A stretch of DNA of 64,000 nucleotides from an uncultured Treponema sp. (GCA_947167345.1 CAMVHR010000003.1:47193-111192); one strand, 5' to 3'; positions 52,816 to 60,473 are shown, numbered from the stretch's first letter. A program made the numbers and translations. The notes: generated by a model from the sequence alone, not told the origin.

Positions 52816-54042
52816 TTATTGCAGGATAGTAATCTCTACGCGACGGTTTTTAGCCCGACCTTGGGCAGTGGCATTGTCATCGACAGGAACAGAACTTCCT
52901 TTTCCACTGCATATAAATTGCTGCGCCGAAATTCCACGAGAAGCAAGGGCTTCCGCAACAGACCGAGCACGATCTTCAGACAGCCGCTGTTCTCCCAAAG
53001 GATTGCCCGTAGATGCAGTATGCCCCTCAATCAAATAGTGGGAATCCGGAGCAGATTCCTTGAGGACAGAAGCAATTTTATCAAGTCGAAGCTTTTCGCT
53101 GTCAAGAAGTTCGGCACTATCAGCCTTAAATTTCAAGTCAATGGTAATGCGGATTCCCTTTTCCGTTTCACGAACATCCAAGGAACCATCATTCAGAACA
53201 GGAACAGTGCGTTTTACAGCCGAAACAACTTCATTTTTATTGTATGAAGGAGGATATTTTGTAAACAAAGAAATGGTTCCCTTGAATCGTACCTGATTGC
53301 CATCATCATACAAAAAGGTCTCATCTACAGTGTCTTTTACCACAAGTGCATTGCCGATTTTCTGGCTCACGATGATAGTTGCATCATGCTTGCCCTGGGC
53401 ACTTTTCAGAGAAAGATCTCCGCTAGCATCAATATACGACAAGCCGTAACGCGTAGCCCATGCTGCATTCAAGACATAGACAGCTTCCCCATTGTATACA
53501 TCTTCGCGGATAAACGTATACTGAACCATAATAGGCATTTTGGTCACGATGCCAGTATTCAAAGGATCTACGGCACGCATTCCCTGTGCCTGCCAGCTAT
53601 CACCAATCTTTACCTTTCTAGATGGGTACGATGGAAAACTCCTGAAACTAGGATATCCGTTATCCTCAATCATTATAAGCTCTCCGTCTTTTGTAATCTT
53701 AAATGCAGAACTTATTGAATCATGAATGCCTTCAAGCACGACTCGTTTTTTATGCTTGGTGTCCTGTACCACATAAAAATAGCCATCGTAATACAAGCTA
53801 CCGTCTTCGACACCAGATTTAACAGAGCTGTTTTCTGCCACAAAAGACTGAACTTCCCTGCTCATAAGTCCCGTGTACTTGTTGTTGTCATATCTAAGCA
53901 AGTCTGTTTTTTCTACAAGAACATAGTTTCTGCCACCCTTATAAGAAAAAGATACAGACTTATCCTGTGCGTATACAGCCAGGCACAGGACATTCAACAT
54001 GACAACACACAAACACAGACAGGACTTTTTGCAACAAATCAT
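52816..54042 (-). CDS. OmpA-family envelope protein
   Basis: A 408-residue protein with a signal peptide (CLCLCVVMLNVLCLAVYA). The N-terminal part of about 280 residues is beta-rich and carries YFYVVQDTKHKKRVVLEGI. The C-terminal OmpA domain has KFKADSAELLDSEKLRLDKIASVLKE, YLIEGHTASTGNPLGEQRLSEDRARSVAEALASRG and GRAKNRRVEITIL, the peptidoglycan-binding residues included. It should tie the outer envelope to the cell wall. The reading frame is open farther upstream into a GH35 remnant, so the start is taken at ATG 54042. Confidence 0.88.
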   Translation of the reverse strand: MICCKKSCLCLCVVMLNVLCLAVYAQDKSVSFSYKGGRNYVLVEKTDLLRYDNNKYTGLMSREVQSFVAENSSVKSGVEDGSLYYDGYFYVVQDTKHKKRVVLEGIHDSISSAFKITKDGELIMIEDNGYPSFRSFPSYPSRKVKIGDSWQAQGMRAVDPLNTGIVTKMPIMVQYTFIREDVYNGEAVYVLNAAWATRYGLSYIDASGDLSLKSAQGKHDATIIVSQKIGNALVVKDTVDETFLYDDGNQVRFKGTISLFTKYPPSYNKNEVVSAVKRTVPVLNDGSLDVRETEKGIRITIDLKFKADSAELLDSEKLRLDKIASVLKESAPDSHYLIEGHTASTGNPLGEQRLSEDRARSVAEALASRGISAQQFICSGKGSSVPVDDNATAQGRAKNRRVEITILQ

Positions 54043-54097
54043 AATATCATCCAAGTAAAAAAGATTTTTCAGCTGCACCGTATTGCAAGCTATTCCC

Positions 54098-54180
54098 AGC
54101 CGTTTCTGCGGACCAATTTCCCAGAACCGTCCAATATTAAAACCATCCAGCTCAATAAAAGTATCAGCTTTTCTTTTAGC
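54098..54180 (-). pseudogene. Fragment of a GH35-type beta-galactosidase gene
   Basis: The minus strand reads about 28 codons including ADTFIELDGFNIGRFWEIGPQKRL, which matches the C-terminal jelly-roll signature of GH35 beta-galactosidases (V-N-G-x-N-x-G-R-x-W-x-I-G-P-Q). There is no enzyme body, and the sequence after QKRL departs from the family. It lies between the OmpA gene start and an IS256-like scrap, in the 437-bp gene-free stretch 54043-54479. Confidence 0.6.
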
Positions 54181-54335
54181 AAGGAAATGGTTCTGCAGAA
54201 GCTACGCTGACAATGGTGTTCAAGCTCTGCAAGGAAGCAGAAAAGAACTGGAGGCGACTCAAAGGTTTTGAGAAACTCCAGCTGGTCAAAGAAGATAAAA
54301 GTTTTGTAGATGGAATCTTACAGATTGCAGCCTAA
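54178..54335 (+). mobile_element. 3' scrap of an IS256-type (mutator) transposase gene
   Basis: An open stretch of about 50 codons reads SAEATLTMVFKLCKEAEKNWRRLKGFEKLQL then KSFVDGILQIAA and a TAA at 54333-54335. The W-R-x-x-x-G-x-x-x-L and F-x-D-G pattern is the typical C-terminus of IS256-family transposases. The rest of the element and terminal repeats are absent. It marks past insertion in this plastic region. Confidence 0.6.
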
Positions 54336-54400
54336 ACAAATCTCAGAATTTTTCATCCACAACATTTGACAATTTCTCTTAAAATACAAAACAAATCATC

Positions 54401-54473
54401 TTCCCGAACGGGAAAATATTTTCACATATCAAATCTTTTTTTTATTGATTTTCCCGTTCGGGAAAGTTATACT
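54401..54473 (+). promoter_or_regulatory. hipB-like promoter with two identical-type operators, leaderless
   Basis: Two palindromes, TTCCCGAACGGGAA (54401-54414) and TTCCCGTTCGGGAA (54451-54464), lie exactly 50 bp apart. The second fills the spacer of a promoter TTGATT (54445-54450), 17 bp, TATACT (54468-54473). The -10 box ends 6 bases before the ATG at 54480, so the mRNA should be leaderless. This is an autoregulatory layout. Confidence 0.65.
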
Positions 54474-54479
54474 GTTGAT

Positions 54480-54701
54480 ATGAGAATAATTTCTGTTGAA
54501 TCAATATCAGAGGCAGTGAAAAACCGTCGAAAACAGCTGGGACTTACTCAATCAGAAACAGCCGCAATGTGCAATGTAGGGGCCCGTTTTTTTTCAGAAC
54601 TTGAAAATGGAAAAGAAACTTTACAGATGAATAAAGTGCTTCACTGTCTTGAAATGCTCGGAATAAATCTCTATGCGGTAAATCGGGAAGATGATAAATG
54701 A
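54480..54701 (+). CDS. HipB-like antitoxin/XRE regulator
   Basis: A 73-residue helix-turn-helix protein (ISEAVKNRRKQLGLTQSETAAMCNVGARFFSELENGKETLQMNKVLHCLEMLGINLYAV), a close match in form to HipB and other XRE antitoxins. The start is the ATG directly after the promoter; an in-frame ATG 114 bp upstream runs through the operators and is rejected. Its stop overlaps the next start (ATGA). Confidence 0.85.
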   Translation: MRIISVESISEAVKNRRKQLGLTQSETAAMCNVGARFFSELENGKETLQMNKVLHCLEMLGINLYAVNREDDK

Positions 54702-54937
54702 AACTGAACGTATTCTTTGGAAATAAAAAAGTAGGATCTCTTCATGAAAATGTCACGGCATTATACATTTATGCTAAAACAGTTATCGATGATATGTTGG
54801 CAAAAGGAGAGATAACATTATCAAATTATGAAAATAGTATTCTTCCTTGGATTATTAATAATCAGGAATCTTTTGAGCTCTTAAAAAAAGATTTAGAATT
54901 AGTGCGGGATAGATTGGAGCAAAAAACATATGAATAA
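54698..54937 (+). CDS. Orphan HipA-like N-terminus with a novel tail
   Basis: A 79-residue protein. The first 15 residues (MKLNVFFGNKKVGSL) resemble the start of HipA kinases (LNVYLNGELVGTL). The rest (ALYIYAKTVIDDMLAKGEITLSNYENSILPWIINNQESF) matches nothing I know, and the HipA kinase body is absent. It may be a remnant, or a small protein that replaced HipA behind a HipB-type regulator. It is coupled to the regulator by ATGA overlap. Confidence 0.6.
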   Translation: MKLNVFFGNKKVGSLHENVTALYIYAKTVIDDMLAKGEITLSNYENSILPWIINNQESFELLKKDLELVRDRLEQKTYE

Positions 54938-55136
54938 ATTTTCAAAATTTATAATATGGTTAACAGCATCTTCTTTTTTGACATTAATATTCTATATATT
55001 GCTGTATTTAAAAAACAAAATATTAAAACAAGAAGAATTCAAATGGCTTGATATAATTGGCTGTATTGCTTTTTTTGGATATATGTTTTTTTTAGGAGTA
55101 AAGTTAGTTTTTTTTATAAATATCAATTTCTTCTAA
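54930..55136 (+). CDS. Small two-helix membrane protein
   Basis: A 68-residue protein with two hydrophobic helices (FIIWLTASSFLTLIFYILLYL and IGCIAFFGYMFFLGVKLVFFI) split by a short charged loop. It overlaps the previous gene by 8 bp. Proteins of this kind can be small toxins or accessory membrane proteins, but nothing decides between them. Confidence 0.5.
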   Translation: MNKFSKFIIWLTASSFLTLIFYILLYLKNKILKQEEFKWLDIIGCIAFFGYMFFLGVKLVFFININFF

Positions 55137-55196
55137 TAGGACAATCCTTATTTCTTCTATAAAATTATCTCTAAAAGCTTGAGAGCATAGATTTTT

Positions 55197-55279
55197 TTGA
55201 ATAAGTGTCAATTTTTTACTATAATTTATACTTAAGAAAAGAATTTCCTAAAAACCCATATTCCATTTCATGGAATATG
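55197..55279 (+). promoter_or_regulatory. Consensus promoter and 5' hairpin of the Rpn-family gene
   Basis: TTGAAT (55197-55202), an exact 17-bp spacer and TATAAT (55220-55225) form a near-consensus promoter. The leader contains a perfect 10-bp inverted repeat, CATATTCCAT / ATGGAATATG with a 3-base loop (55257-55279), about 30 bp before the ATG at 55309. Confidence 0.6.
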
Positions 55280-55308
55280 AAGTATAATATCAAAAAGGAG
55301 CTGTCGGA

Positions 55309-56137
55309 ATGGCTGAAGCAAAAGAAAAACACAACGTAAAAGACAGCGTGTTTGTAGACCTGTTCGGAAAGGACAAAACTGCACGGAAGAATTTCATCTC
55401 GCTGTACAATGCCCTGCATGGAACAGCCCTGAAACTGGAAGAGACAAATCTTGTTCCAGAGATGATTGAAAATACACTCTACATGGCTTATTCCAATGAT
55501 GTTGCCATGCAGGTGAACGGCAGGATTGTAGTGCTGATAGAGCATCAGTCCACGATAAATAATAATATGCCGTTAAGGCTTCTGGACTATGTGGCAAGGA
55601 TTTACGAGCACATCGTTCCTGCGAAGATGAAGTTCTACAGGAGAATGGTGAAGATACCAGTACCGGAATTCTACGTGCTTTACAACGGCACGGACAACTA
55701 TCCTGAGACGGGAGAAATGAGGCTTTCTGATGCATTCATGTATCCCGAAGAAGAAGGCAAGCCGGATGAACTTTCACTTGAGCTTGTACGGAAAGCCTGC
55801 AGGGAAAAGAAGGAAGAACCTCTGACGTGGGCAGTGCAGAAAGCAATCAGGCAGGGAATACTGGAGGATTACTTTAAAAGGAAATCGACGGAACTCTCAG
55901 CGTAGCTTCAAGAGGGTAATAAACATGCTGACGATGGAATATGATTATGCTGTAGACGTGGCAGCCCAGAAAGAAGAGTCTCTTGAAGAAGGCATTCGTA
56001 TCGGTGAGAAACGAGGATTGGAACGAGGGAGAGAAGAAGGACGTGAACAAGGGTTAGAAGAAGGTATACGAAATCTAATATTAAATATGAAGCTATCACC
56101 GTCACAGGCAAAAAATGTAACGGCCTGTGCTGGATAA
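55309..56137 (+). pseudogene. Rpn-family (PD-(D/E)XK) nuclease gene, broken into two frames
   Basis: The first frame (55309-55905, 198 residues) has the Rpn/YhgA-like nuclease domain: KDSVFVDLFGKDKTARKNFISLYNAL, VAMQVNGRIVVLIEHQST (catalytic Asp-x-Gln and Glu-x-Gln) and FYVLYNGTDNYPE. It stops soon after EDYFKRKSTELSA. The usual next segment, R-x-x-NMLTMEYDY plus a Glu/Gly-rich coil (EEGIRIGEKRGLERGREEGREQGLEEGI), appears in another frame (55925-56137). So the gene looks frameshifted near 55895-55925. The second frame has its own ATG, so it might make a separate tail peptide. Family members are linked to recombination-promoting nuclease activity. Confidence 0.75.
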
Positions 56138-56147
56138 AATATAAGAA

Positions 56148-56828
56148 ATGAATTCCTTTCAATATAAAAAAGTAATACATGCTAAAGTATCAAGCCTCCA
56201 TTTGTACCACTATTGTTCGAATAATCCGATGTCATATACAGATCCAGACGGAAGACTTGACTGTGGAATTTTTGATAATCATGGAAACTATACCCAAAAG
56301 ACTATGCAAGATAACAATCACTTGCAAGGAATCCTCATCCGAGTTAGGGATTCTTACAAAACAATAAATAATGCCAATAAATATTTACGAGGAAAAGACA
56401 CATTGATAATTTATAATAAGTTTTCTAATGACTTTGTTGCTATTCCTGTCTCTTCTGTTGCAAATATGGAAGGAACACACATAACAGATACTCTTTCAGA
56501 ACAAGATTTTACACTTACATATGATCCTTTTTGTGATTCAAAATATGCACCTGATGTTTTTACAATTTCAAAAGGAAATTTAATACCGATGGTTCCTTAT
56601 ATTTCTGGAGAATCTTTAAACAGAGATGGTACCACAATTACTAATAAAGTTCCTTGGAGAGGTCATAATACATCATTCTGGGGATCAGAAGGATGTATAA
56701 CAGCACAAGAAGGAAATAAATCAGGAGACTTCATGACAGTAATAAAAAAATTGAATGAATGGGGAATCTTTGGAACATACGACATACCATTTTCATTTGC
56801 AAAAATTTATGAGGTAAAGAATGATTAG
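56148..56828 (+). CDS. Orphan Rhs-tip toxin 1, L,D-transpeptidase-like domain
   Basis: A 226-residue protein with a short lead, then the Rhs core tip LHLYHYCSNNPMSYTDPDG (residues 17-35), then a unique toxin domain. The C-terminal domain has H173 in WRGHNTSFW and a S180-E-G-C183 motif (GSEGCI), resembling L,D-transpeptidase/YkuD-like or DUF5675-type active sites that use Cys. The probable target is peptidoglycan. No secretion signal or Rhs shell is present, so it cannot act as a complete Rhs toxin by itself. It overlaps the next gene by 8 bp. Confidence 0.75.
   Translation: MNSFQYKKVIHAKVSSLHLYHYCSNNPMSYTDPDGRLDCGIFDNHGNYTQKTMQDNNHLQGILIRVRDSYKTINNANKYLRGKDTLIIYNKFSNDFVAIPVSSVANMEGTHITDTLSEQDFTLTYDPFCDSKYAPDVFTISKGNLIPMVPYISGESLNRDGTTITNKVPWRGHNTSFWGSEGCITAQEGNKSGDFMTVIKKLNEWGIFGTYDIPFSFAKIYEVKND
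56193..56252 (+). repeat. Rhs tip repeat, copy 1 of 6
   Basis: A 60-bp segment encoding SLHLYHYCSNNPMSYTDPDG. Copies of the same length without gaps recur at 57786, 59010, 60546, 62110 and 63919. Confidence 0.8.
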
Positions 56829-57690
56829 AAAAACAGTATTATATTTTTGTTTTTTATTGTTATGCTTTCCAATTTTTTCAGAAGCATATCCTTTTGAAGA
56901 AAATGCATATATCTATGAAATTTTTTATGATGATTTTCCTAATCCAGGTTTCACATTTTCTTTAAAAAAAAATACCATCACAATGGAATTTCCAGAAATG
57001 GATCAGAGGATGCAGGAGGAAAGTAACTTTATTTCAGAAATAAAAACCGATGACTATGTAATATCCAAGTATAAAGATTTTATATATCTTACTGCATTTG
57101 GTCAGAAATATATGGTGCTGTATTATGAGGATTTAGTTTGTGTATTAGTAAATACAGCAGATTACACAACATATTTTGGTCTAAAGTCTGACTCTGAATA
57201 TATAAAGCTTCCTGATGACAGAAAACGATTGCGAGAAGTATGGATCGGATTGGACTCTTACAGAATTAGCTGTTCATCTGCCTTGCGGGAAAAAATTTCA
57301 GGACAATGGATTACTTATGACGGAAAGAATAAATATTCATGGCAAATATGCAAACCTTGGTGTGAAGACAAAAAAGGAAGCGGCATAGATGAATGGATTT
57401 CAAAACGATTGGCATATAAAACTAATCGTATTTTAGTAGTGAATGGTTATGTTGATGCCATAAATCCTGATTATTATTACAATAATGAGCGTGCAAAGAG
57501 TATCGAGCTAAGAACTTCTGAAGGAATAGTTTTGCAGACATTAGAGGATACTCCTCAAATTCAGTCTATAGAACTTCCTCCCAATACGACAGGAGATGTC
57601 AAGCTTACAATAAAAAGCGTATATAAAGGTAGAAAATATAAAGATACTTGTATTTCTGGGTATTACTTTTGCTTTCCTTCTCCTAAATAA
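56821..57690 (+). CDS. Probable immunity protein 1, exported, NADase-type glycan-binding C-terminus
   Basis: A 289-residue protein with a signal peptide (FCFLLLCFPIFSEA). The C-terminal ~100 residues (RILVVNGYVDAINPDYYYNNERAKSIEL then QSIELPPNTTGDVKLTIKSVYKGRKYKDTCISGYYF) match the discoidin-like NADase-type glycan-binding domain. It starts inside the toxin gene, so the two are coupled. Export fits a toxin that works in the periplasm. Confidence 0.65.
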   Translation: MIRKTVLYFCFLLLCFPIFSEAYPFEENAYIYEIFYDDFPNPGFTFSLKKNTITMEFPEMDQRMQEESNFISEIKTDDYVISKYKDFIYLTAFGQKYMVLYYEDLVCVLVNTADYTTYFGLKSDSEYIKLPDDRKRLREVWIGLDSYRISCSSALREKISGQWITYDGKNKYSWQICKPWCEDKKGSGIDEWISKRLAYKTNRILVVNGYVDAINPDYYYNNERAKSIELRTSEGIVLQTLEDTPQIQSIELPPNTTGDVKLTIKSVYKGRKYKDTCISGYYFCFPSPK

Positions 57691-57731
57691 TTTCTTAGTA
57701 TATAAATAAATCGCATAAGGAATACTATGAA

Positions 57732-58373
57732 GTGTTAGTTAAGTTGAAAACATTTTTAGAAAATATAAATTTTGATTGTACGACAAGCCTCCGTTTGTAT
57801 AACTACTGCTCGAATAATCCTTTGAGGTATATTGATCCAGATGGAGAATTTACAGTAAGTATAGGTTTTCAAGGAGCTGCTGGTGCTGGATCATCTGGTG
57901 CAATCGAGGGTGGAATTAAAATCGGTTTTTCAGAAGAAGGATTTTCTTCAGGTTTATATAAAAGTATTAGCATTGGATCTGAGTTCGGAGTATCTTCATT
58001 CGCAGGTATATCAATAAGCGTTGATTTGTTTTCTAATGGAGTAAAAACAGAAAAATCACAATCTTTTATCGTTGGCGGTTCTTATGATAAATTTATGGGA
58101 CTAGGTTTAGATGTTGCCTATGATTTAAATTCCAAAGATTTTTCTTTAAGTGCCTCTAAGGGAATAAAAGGAGGAGCATTCAAAATTGGATTTGCAGATG
58201 CTCCTTCCGTAGGAGAAATTCATTTCTTATACAATACAACAGAAACTATAGAAACACATGACATCTACATTCAATATATAGAACCTTACTTGATTAAAGG
58301 TGCAATTGAAATAAAAAAGCTTGAATACAATATAGTAGATTATATATTTCAGAATATACTAAAAGGATATTGA
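57732..58373 (+). CDS. Orphan Rhs-tip toxin 2, glycine-rich beta domain
   Basis: A 213-residue protein from a GTG start (a nearby ATG gives only three codons). The tip is LRLYNYCSNNPLRYIDPDGE. The unique part is Gly/Ser/Ile-rich with alternating strands (FTVSIGFQGAAGAGSSGAIEGGIKIGFSEEGF, SISIGSEFGVSSFAGISISVDL). It contains no catalytic motif and looks like a membrane-inserting beta structure, which is inference. The next gene begins one base after its stop. Confidence 0.68.
   Translation: MLVKLKTFLENINFDCTTSLRLYNYCSNNPLRYIDPDGEFTVSIGFQGAAGAGSSGAIEGGIKIGFSEEGFSSGLYKSISIGSEFGVSSFAGISISVDLFSNGVKTEKSQSFIVGGSYDKFMGLGLDVAYDLNSKDFSLSASKGIKGGAFKIGFADAPSVGEIHFLYNTTETIETHDIYIQYIEPYLIKGAIEIKKLEYNIVDYIFQNILKGY
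57786..57845 (+). repeat. Rhs tip repeat, copy 2 of 6
   Basis: A 60-bp copy encoding SLRLYNYCSNNPLRYIDPDG. It is most like copy 5 (62110-62169). Confidence 0.8.
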
Positions 58374-58374
58374 T

Positions 58375-58752
58375 ATGGCTATTAAAGTTACAGTTTCTTT
58401 GTTTCTTCTTGTTTTAATCGTATATTTTATATATTGCTATTATAAGGCTAATAAAATTTTTGAGAAAAAGAGACAGGTGTTTGTTGAATATTTGTTTACC
58501 TCAAATAATATAGACGCTCTGAAAGCCATAGGAGAGATAAATCCATTCGGAGTCTATGAACGATGTAATGTTCCATTAAGGAAAATAGAATCTTATTTTT
58601 GTAGTAAAGAGGAATATTTCACAAATAAGACAGTTCTTCAATTTCTTAATGATATTGATGATTTCAAAAGAGCTTATAAGCATTATCTTATTCCTGCTTT
58701 TATTTTATTATTTATATTCATAAATATAGTAATCGGATGGGAAAAAATATGA
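58375..58752 (+). CDS. Probable immunity protein 2, two-helix membrane protein
   Basis: A 125-residue protein with an N-terminal helix (VSLFLLVLIVYFIYCYYK) and a C-terminal helix (YLIPAFILLFIFINIVIGW) around a charged cytoplasmic or periplasmic loop. This form is like immunity proteins against pore-forming toxins. It starts one base after the toxin stop. Confidence 0.62.
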   Translation: MAIKVTVSLFLLVLIVYFIYCYYKANKIFEKKRQVFVEYLFTSNNIDALKAIGEINPFGVYERCNVPLRKIESYFCSKEEYFTNKTVLQFLNDIDDFKRAYKHYLIPAFILLFIFINIVIGWEKI

Positions 58753-58778
58753 AAACTGTATATCTTCTTTTTTCATAC

Positions 58779-58837
58779 AAACTCCAGTTTTCTGTGTCCA
58801 GCTCTGCCTAATCCATACACTGACAAATGAATATTTG
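58779..58837 (+). repeat. Cassette leader repeat, copy A
   Basis: A 59-bp segment that recurs at 60346-60404 with about seven mismatches and no gaps. In each case it lies about 70 bp before the start of an Rhs-tip gene. Confidence 0.75.
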
Positions 58838-58907
58838 ATTTGGGGGTGGTAGAAAAGAGCAAAAAATTCAGCTATACTTCAATAAAAAAATAGATATAGA
58901 TAAAAAA

Positions 58908-59660
58908 ATGCAGAGTTTATATAAAAAAAATAAGGTTATATCCTCAACAGGCTGGATTTCCGCACTTAAAATAGAAGAAAACATGAGAAAAAGGGATCTT
59001 GTTCCGACATACCTCCATTTGTACCACTATGCGGGAAATAATCCGATTACATATACTGATCCTGATGGAAATAAAATAATAGTCATATTCAAATACTATG
59101 ATGAACGGAGTAGAAGAAATCAACATAAAGAGTTTGTTTGGGATAATAAAAATAACTGTTTTCGTACCAAATATTTAAGACGAATAGTGACAGGTGAAAC
59201 TTTTGCAAAAGACATTGCAGACTGCATTATTTATCTGAAGAATAGCGAATATGCTACAAGTTTGATAAACGCAATTGATAAAAAAGGAAAAACATTTATT
59301 GAAAATACACAAGGAGACTCTGAAACTAGATATGATAATTTTGGAAATGCTATTATTTATTTTAATGAATCTCAATGGTTAGATTTGAAAGATGGTAAGG
59401 GGTCCAAAAACAGCACAGCATTAGACTTAGGCCATGAATTTGTTCATGCATATGAACAGGTTGTACTAGGAACCTATGCAAAAAATTTCCATGATGAAAA
59501 TGTTCCAAACGGATTTAAGAATAAGGCTGAAAAAAACGCTGTTGAAAACACTAATAAAATGGCTGGAGAGTTAAAAGAGGCCATTAGGTTTGATTATGAA
59601 ACGGCAAGACCTCAAAACAGGAATGGAAACTCTGTTACAGATTTCGTAAATAATCAATAG
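58908..59660 (+). CDS. Orphan Rhs-tip toxin 3, M91-like metallopeptidase
   Basis: A 250-residue protein with the tip LHLYHYAGNNPITYTDPDGN near residues 36-55. The unique domain has a zinc-peptidase motif H176-E-F-V-H180 (LDLGHEFVHAYEQ), with an ENTNKMAGELKEAIRFDYETA stretch after it. This order fits the M91/NleD-type effector peptidases. It should cleave a protein in the target cell. No secretion signal is present. Confidence 0.78.
   Translation: MQSLYKKNKVISSTGWISALKIEENMRKRDLVPTYLHLYHYAGNNPITYTDPDGNKIIVIFKYYDERSRRNQHKEFVWDNKNNCFRTKYLRRIVTGETFAKDIADCIIYLKNSEYATSLINAIDKKGKTFIENTQGDSETRYDNFGNAIIYFNESQWLDLKDGKGSKNSTALDLGHEFVHAYEQVVLGTYAKNFHDENVPNGFKNKAEKNAVENTNKMAGELKEAIRFDYETARPQNRNGNSVTDFVNNQ
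59010..59069 (+). repeat. Rhs tip repeat, copy 3 of 6
   Basis: A 60-bp copy encoding YLHLYHYAGNNPITYTDPDG. Confidence 0.8.
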
Positions 59661-59670
59661 GAAATATAAC

Positions 59671-60333
59671 ATGAACAAATTACATTTATTATCAGTTATC
59701 ATCGGTTTTATCATTCTTATATTAATATCTTGCTTAAGCTTTTATGCTCATTCCATTGATCCTTCTGATTGGTGCTGGGCTATACATGAAGAAATTCTTC
59801 TTCACTCAGATATAGACTCTATGGATTCAGAAATAATTTTGTTGGATGAAGATTGGGATTCTCTGGTACGACCTTTTATAAATATTGATAATATCAGTTG
59901 CATTAAATCTATAGATATTCATATCGTTCATCCAATTAAGAGGGAGTATAGTATAGGTTATAGTTGGAAAGGTGAGAATGGTTATAAAAGCATGGATGAA
60001 TATTTACGAGATAATTCTGATTACATGATTAAAATAACTGGATGGAGACCTAAAATGTATATTGTTCTTTTGCTTGCAACATCTCCGTTATATTATAAGT
60101 CCTATAATAAAAACTATGACGAGCAGGAGGCAAGTGGAATTGTAATTGATTTTAACCTTGAGGAAGAAATAAGGAAAACATATATCATGGTATATGATGA
60201 CCAGAATGTCTTTTATGAGAAAGATATAGATGCTGAAAATCGAATATACCGCAAGATGCCACAGATTTTGTTACAAAAATTTATTTTCACATATAAAGAG
60301 ACCATGAAAGAATTCAAAAAAAATACAAGATGA
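59671..60333 (+). CDS. Probable immunity protein 3, membrane-anchored
   Basis: A 220-residue protein with an N-terminal hydrophobic segment (LHLLSVIIGFIILILISCLSFYA), which could also serve as a lipoprotein-like or uncleaved signal. A second hydrophobic stretch (MYIVLLLATSPLYY) lies at ~127-140. The remainder is a mixed soluble domain without known motifs. It lies 10 bp after the toxin gene, the expected place for its immunity gene. Confidence 0.6.
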   Translation: MNKLHLLSVIIGFIILILISCLSFYAHSIDPSDWCWAIHEEILLHSDIDSMDSEIILLDEDWDSLVRPFINIDNISCIKSIDIHIVHPIKREYSIGYSWKGENGYKSMDEYLRDNSDYMIKITGWRPKMYIVLLLATSPLYYKSYNKNYDEQEASGIVIDFNLEEEIRKTYIMVYDDQNVFYEKDIDAENRIYRKMPQILLQKFIFTYKETMKEFKKNTR

Positions 60334-60345
60334 TGTAAAGTTTGT

Positions 60346-60404
60346 AAACTCCTGTTTTCTGCGTCCAACTCTGTCTAATTCATATCCTGACAAATGAATA
60401 TTTG
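60346..60404 (+). repeat. Cassette leader repeat, copy B
   Basis: A 59-bp match to 58779-58837; it precedes the fourth Rhs-tip gene by 70 bp, as copy A precedes the third. Confidence 0.75.
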
Positions 60405-60473
60405 CAGAATTCGTGATAGAAAATGCAGGAAAATTAGTGTATATTTTATTAAAAGCAATGGATTTATAGAAAA

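Noticed and set aside
54366..54479. Upstream ATG for the HipB-like regulator
   Set aside because: It would translate through both operators and the promoter; the ATG at 54480 fits the promoter and the known length of HipB-type proteins.
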